A stretch of 8,606 bases of DNA, taken from Acidobacteriota bacterium (GTDB taxonomy: Bacteria > Acidobacteriota > Terriglobia > Terriglobales > Acidobacteriaceae). The notes under the pieces were generated by a model. That model did not search any database, was not told the DNA's origin, and saw nothing but the letters and a program-made list of their open reading frames with translations. Below, in pieces: positions 6,338-8,606 of the stretch. The stretch lies in contig JAJZIF010000137.1 in the NCBI GenBank assembly GCA_021810735.1, forward strand, positions 1 through 8,606, read 5' to 3'. Within the stretch, counting starts at the first letter, position 1, and every line of letters begins with the position of its first letter. Made by a program: the position numbers and the translations under genes.

Positions 6338-8606
6338 TCAGACGTTTTCCATCAAATCCGGGTTGGGATTGACCACCCCGGCAATATACGACGTGCGTGG
6401 GCGCGTGTTGAGGTCCGCCAGGACTGTATAGTTGCGTGTCTGCGCCTTGATTCTGGACACGCGGCTGTTCTTGTCGTTGATATTTCCGAAGGTGATGGCA
6501 TGGGTCGGACACGCTTCCTGGCAGGCGGTGACGATTTCTCCATCGCGAACGGTACGGTTTTCCTTGTCGGCGTTAATTTTGGCCGCGCTGATGCGCTGCA
6601 CGCAATACGTACACTTTTCCATCACGCCGCGGCTGCGGACGGTGACTTCCGGATTGCGCATGAGTTTGAGGGATTCCGTTTCGTAATCCGAAAACAGCAG
6701 CCAGTTGAAGCGGCGCACCTTGTACGGGCAATTGTTCGAGCAATAGCGCGTGCCGACGCAACGGTTGTAAATCATCGCGTTCAGGCCTTCCGGCGTGTGG
6801 ACTGTGGCGCCGACCGGACAGACTTGCTCGCATGGCGCATTCTCGCACTGCTGGCAGGTCATGGGCTGGAAGTAGGCCTTGGGCGCGTTCAGGTCGCCTT
6901 CAAAGTAGGTATCGATGCGAATCCACTGCATATCGCGGCCCACCTTGACCTGATGCTTGCCAACCACGGCGATGTTGTTTTCCGCGTAACAGCTCACAAT
7001 GCAGGCGTTGCATCCCACGCAGGAGTTCAGGTCGATGGACAAGGCCCATTGATATCCCTTGCTGTAATCCCAGACCGGAAACAGCGTCGTACTCGCCGAC
7101 GGCGCATCGAATTCCGGGTTCGCGGCGGCAAACCCTGGATTCTGCTTGTACTGCTCCAATGTGGCGAAGCGGATAATGCCGCGCTCTTCGGCTTCACGAC
7201 CTTCGAGCGAGTGCGGCGCGGTGTCGGGCTTGGCATCTTTGGCTTCCGCGACGTTGCCGTAGGCGCGCGCAAATGCATCGCGATGGTCGATGTAGTGACT
7301 TTTTGTGGACGCGCACTCGTAGGTCTCGCCCGTCTTTTTTACTGTCGCGCCAACTGCGAACAGCGGCGAGGAGGCCAGCCGGATCGGAAATGCGTCAAAT
7401 CCAGCTCCAGTGCCGACGCGGCCGGAATTGCGGCGGCCATACCCCAGATAAATCGTGATGCTTTGGTCGGGATGCCCGGGCGCAACCAGGGCCGAGGCCT
7501 TGATTTTTCTGCCTTGATACTCGATTTCAACCACGTCGCTTTCGCTGGCCTTCAACTTCACCAGCGTCTGGATGCTCATCAACGCGGCGTTGTCCCAGGA
7601 GAGATTTGTGATGGGCTTGGGCAGCTCCTGCATCCAGCCAAGGTTGGCATAGCGGCCGTCATAGATGGTCGGATCGGGCCGGAAGATGATTTCCATCGCC
7701 GTTGCGTCGGGGACGGTGACAGGCGCGGAGGCGGTAGTTTTGGCGCTGACATCTTTGGGAGCGAATGCGGTGTTGGCGATCCATCCATCATGCAGGGCTT
7801 TGCGCCACGGCAGGTCGGCATCCGCATCGTTCTGCATGGCTGCGACGGGCTTGCTTGCCGCAGACTTGCCTGCGCTCGCGCCGCCAAGCACTGATTTCCA
7901 GTTGTCCCGCACTGCGTTCATGGGCGACGTGTCGGGCTTCTCCAACATTGCCTGCAGAATGTGGTGCGCGGATTTTCCGCCGTAGAGCGGGTCGATCATC
8001 GGCTGCACGATGCTGACGGTTCCGTCGTAGGCGCGAACATCGGACCAGCTTTCCAGATAATGCGCTCCGTTGATATGCCAGTCGGCAACCTGCGCCGTTT
8101 CGTCGGGATAGAGGCCCAGATGGACGACAGTCTTGGCGTGGCCCATCGCTTTTTGAAAGTCCAGGTCCGCCGGAGCGCTGTACACGGGGTTGGCGTCGAG
8201 GATGACCAGCCAATCGACCTTGCCTGCGTTCAAATCGCCCACCAACTGCTTCAGGTCTTCGATTTCGACGGTGGGCATGGGGTTGACGGTTTCCGTGTAG
8301 ACCACCGTCTTGCCAACGTTGCCTAAAGCCTGGTTGATGGCAATCGCCGCCAGATGAACGCCGGGCGCAGCCTGCTCTCCGGGGATGACGACGCATTTGC
8401 CGGCATTCGCCTTCAGGTCCTTGGCGACGGCGTTGAGATACGCGGTCTGTTCGTCTGTCCAATTGGCGCCGGCAGGGGCGGAACCCGCGCCGAGCGCCGC
8501 CGCGATGGCCGCCGAAAAACCCTCGATCTGGCTGGCGCGCATTCGCAGGCGATGTTCCGCCTTGAAGCCGGTGGTGGACGGAGTGCTTTCGACCGAATAC
8601 ATGCGG
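6338..8606 (-). CDS. actB: ACIII iron-sulfur/molybdopterin-like subunit ActB (partial, 5' end beyond window)
   Basis: ActB passes electrons from quinol to the ACIII cytochromes. The visible 755 or so residues are the C-terminal part; the frame runs off the right edge, and the Met at 8602 is internal (YSVESTPSTTGFKAEHRL is a mid-protein motif). Numbering from that Met, 1 to about 430 is the rest of the domain related to molybdopterin oxidoreductases, which in characterised ACIII carries no molybdenum. A ferredoxin-type domain of PsrB/DmsB kind follows at about 515-730. Its cysteines are 528, 531, 534, 538; 583, 586, 591, 595; 615, 621, 625; and 664, 667, 694, 698. Fifteen cysteines fit three [4Fe-4S] clusters and one [3Fe-4S] cluster, the set known for ACIII. 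NRCVGTRYCSNNCPYKVRRF (613-632) is a strong family signature. It ends NPDLMENV. actC follows after 81 nt. The fused arrangement of the two domains is usual for ActB. Confidence 0.95.
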   Translation of the reverse strand, partial: RMYSVESTPSTTGFKAEHRLRMRASQIEGFSAAIAAALGAGSAPAGANWTDEQTAYLNAVAKDLKANAGKCVVIPGEQAAPGVHLAAIAINQALGNVGKTVVYTETVNPMPTVEIEDLKQLVGDLNAGKVDWLVILDANPVYSAPADLDFQKAMGHAKTVVHLGLYPDETAQVADWHINGAHYLESWSDVRAYDGTVSIVQPMIDPLYGGKSAHHILQAMLEKPDTSPMNAVRDNWKSVLGGASAGKSAASKPVAAMQNDADADLPWRKALHDGWIANTAFAPKDVSAKTTASAPVTVPDATAMEIIFRPDPTIYDGRYANLGWMQELPKPITNLSWDNAALMSIQTLVKLKASESDVVEIEYQGRKIKASALVAPGHPDQSITIYLGYGRRNSGRVGTGAGFDAFPIRLASSPLFAVGATVKKTGETYECASTKSHYIDHRDAFARAYGNVAEAKDAKPDTAPHSLEGREAEERGIIRFATLEQYKQNPGFAAANPEFDAPSASTTLFPVWDYSKGYQWALSIDLNSCVGCNACIVSCYAENNIAVVGKHQVKVGRDMQWIRIDTYFEGDLNAPKAYFQPMTCQQCENAPCEQVCPVGATVHTPEGLNAMIYNRCVGTRYCSNNCPYKVRRFNWLLFSDYETESLKLMRNPEVTVRSRGVMEKCTYCVQRISAAKINADKENRTVRDGEIVTACQEACPTHAITFGNINDKNSRVSRIKAQTRNYTVLADLNTRPRTSYIAGVVNPNPDLMENV

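Noticed and set aside
6125..7894. Long plus-strand open frame of 589 codons opposite actB and the actC start.
   Set aside because: It lies entirely antisense to strongly supported genes, its translation is Arg/His/Val-rich with no domain I recognise, and such open frames arise from codon bias in GC-rich coding sequence.

Overview
All recognisable genes in this window lie on the minus strand and form one tightly packed respiratory operon. Read 5'->3' on the minus strand (right to left in window coordinates) the order is actB (5'-truncated at the right edge), actC, actD, actE, actF, a small unnamed membrane-protein gene, a SCO1/SenC-type copper chaperone gene, and coxB (3'-truncated at the left edge). 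This is the gene order of an alternative complex III (ACIII, a quinol:electron-acceptor oxidoreductase that replaces cytochrome bc1) coupled to a caa3/aa3-type haem-copper oxygen reductase. actA (the multihaem cytochrome subunit) is expected just upstream, beyond position 8606. The rest of coxB, then coxA and the other oxidase genes, are expected beyond position 1. Neither can be seen here.

Layout: 8606-6338 ActB (molybdopterin-enzyme-like domain plus a four-cluster ferredoxin domain); 6337-6257 an 81-nt gap with a small hairpin; 6256-4832 ActC (NrfD/PsrC-type membrane subunit); 4832-4281 ActD (DUF3341); 4276-3494 ActE (lipoprotein monohaem cytochrome c); 3487-2201 ActF (second NrfD-like membrane subunit); 2214-1489 single-span protein of unknown function; 1486-563 SCO; 556-1 CoxB. 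Apart from the actB-actC gap, neighbouring genes overlap or are 2-6 nt apart, so co-transcription and translational coupling are likely. No stretch of 300 bases lacks a gene. I saw no tRNA, rRNA, CRISPR array, insertion sequence, internal promoter or intrinsic terminator.

How the genes work together (family knowledge): ActC, probably with ActF, handles quinol in the membrane. Electrons pass through the ActB iron-sulfur clusters to the haems of ActA and ActE, then to the Cu-A centre of CoxB and on to oxygen. SCO supplies or reduces the Cu-A site. The unnamed gene between actF and sco probably serves assembly or bridging of the two complexes, but this rests only on its position.

Organism: the moderately GC-rich sequence, the fused ActB, and the actB-C-D-E-F / orf / SCO / coxB arrangement suggest an aerobic member of the Acidobacteriota or a neighbouring phylum. 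This is inference from gene order and protein flavour, not a database match. The window is mostly a well-preserved example of a known system. Its least explained part is the 241-residue membrane protein.
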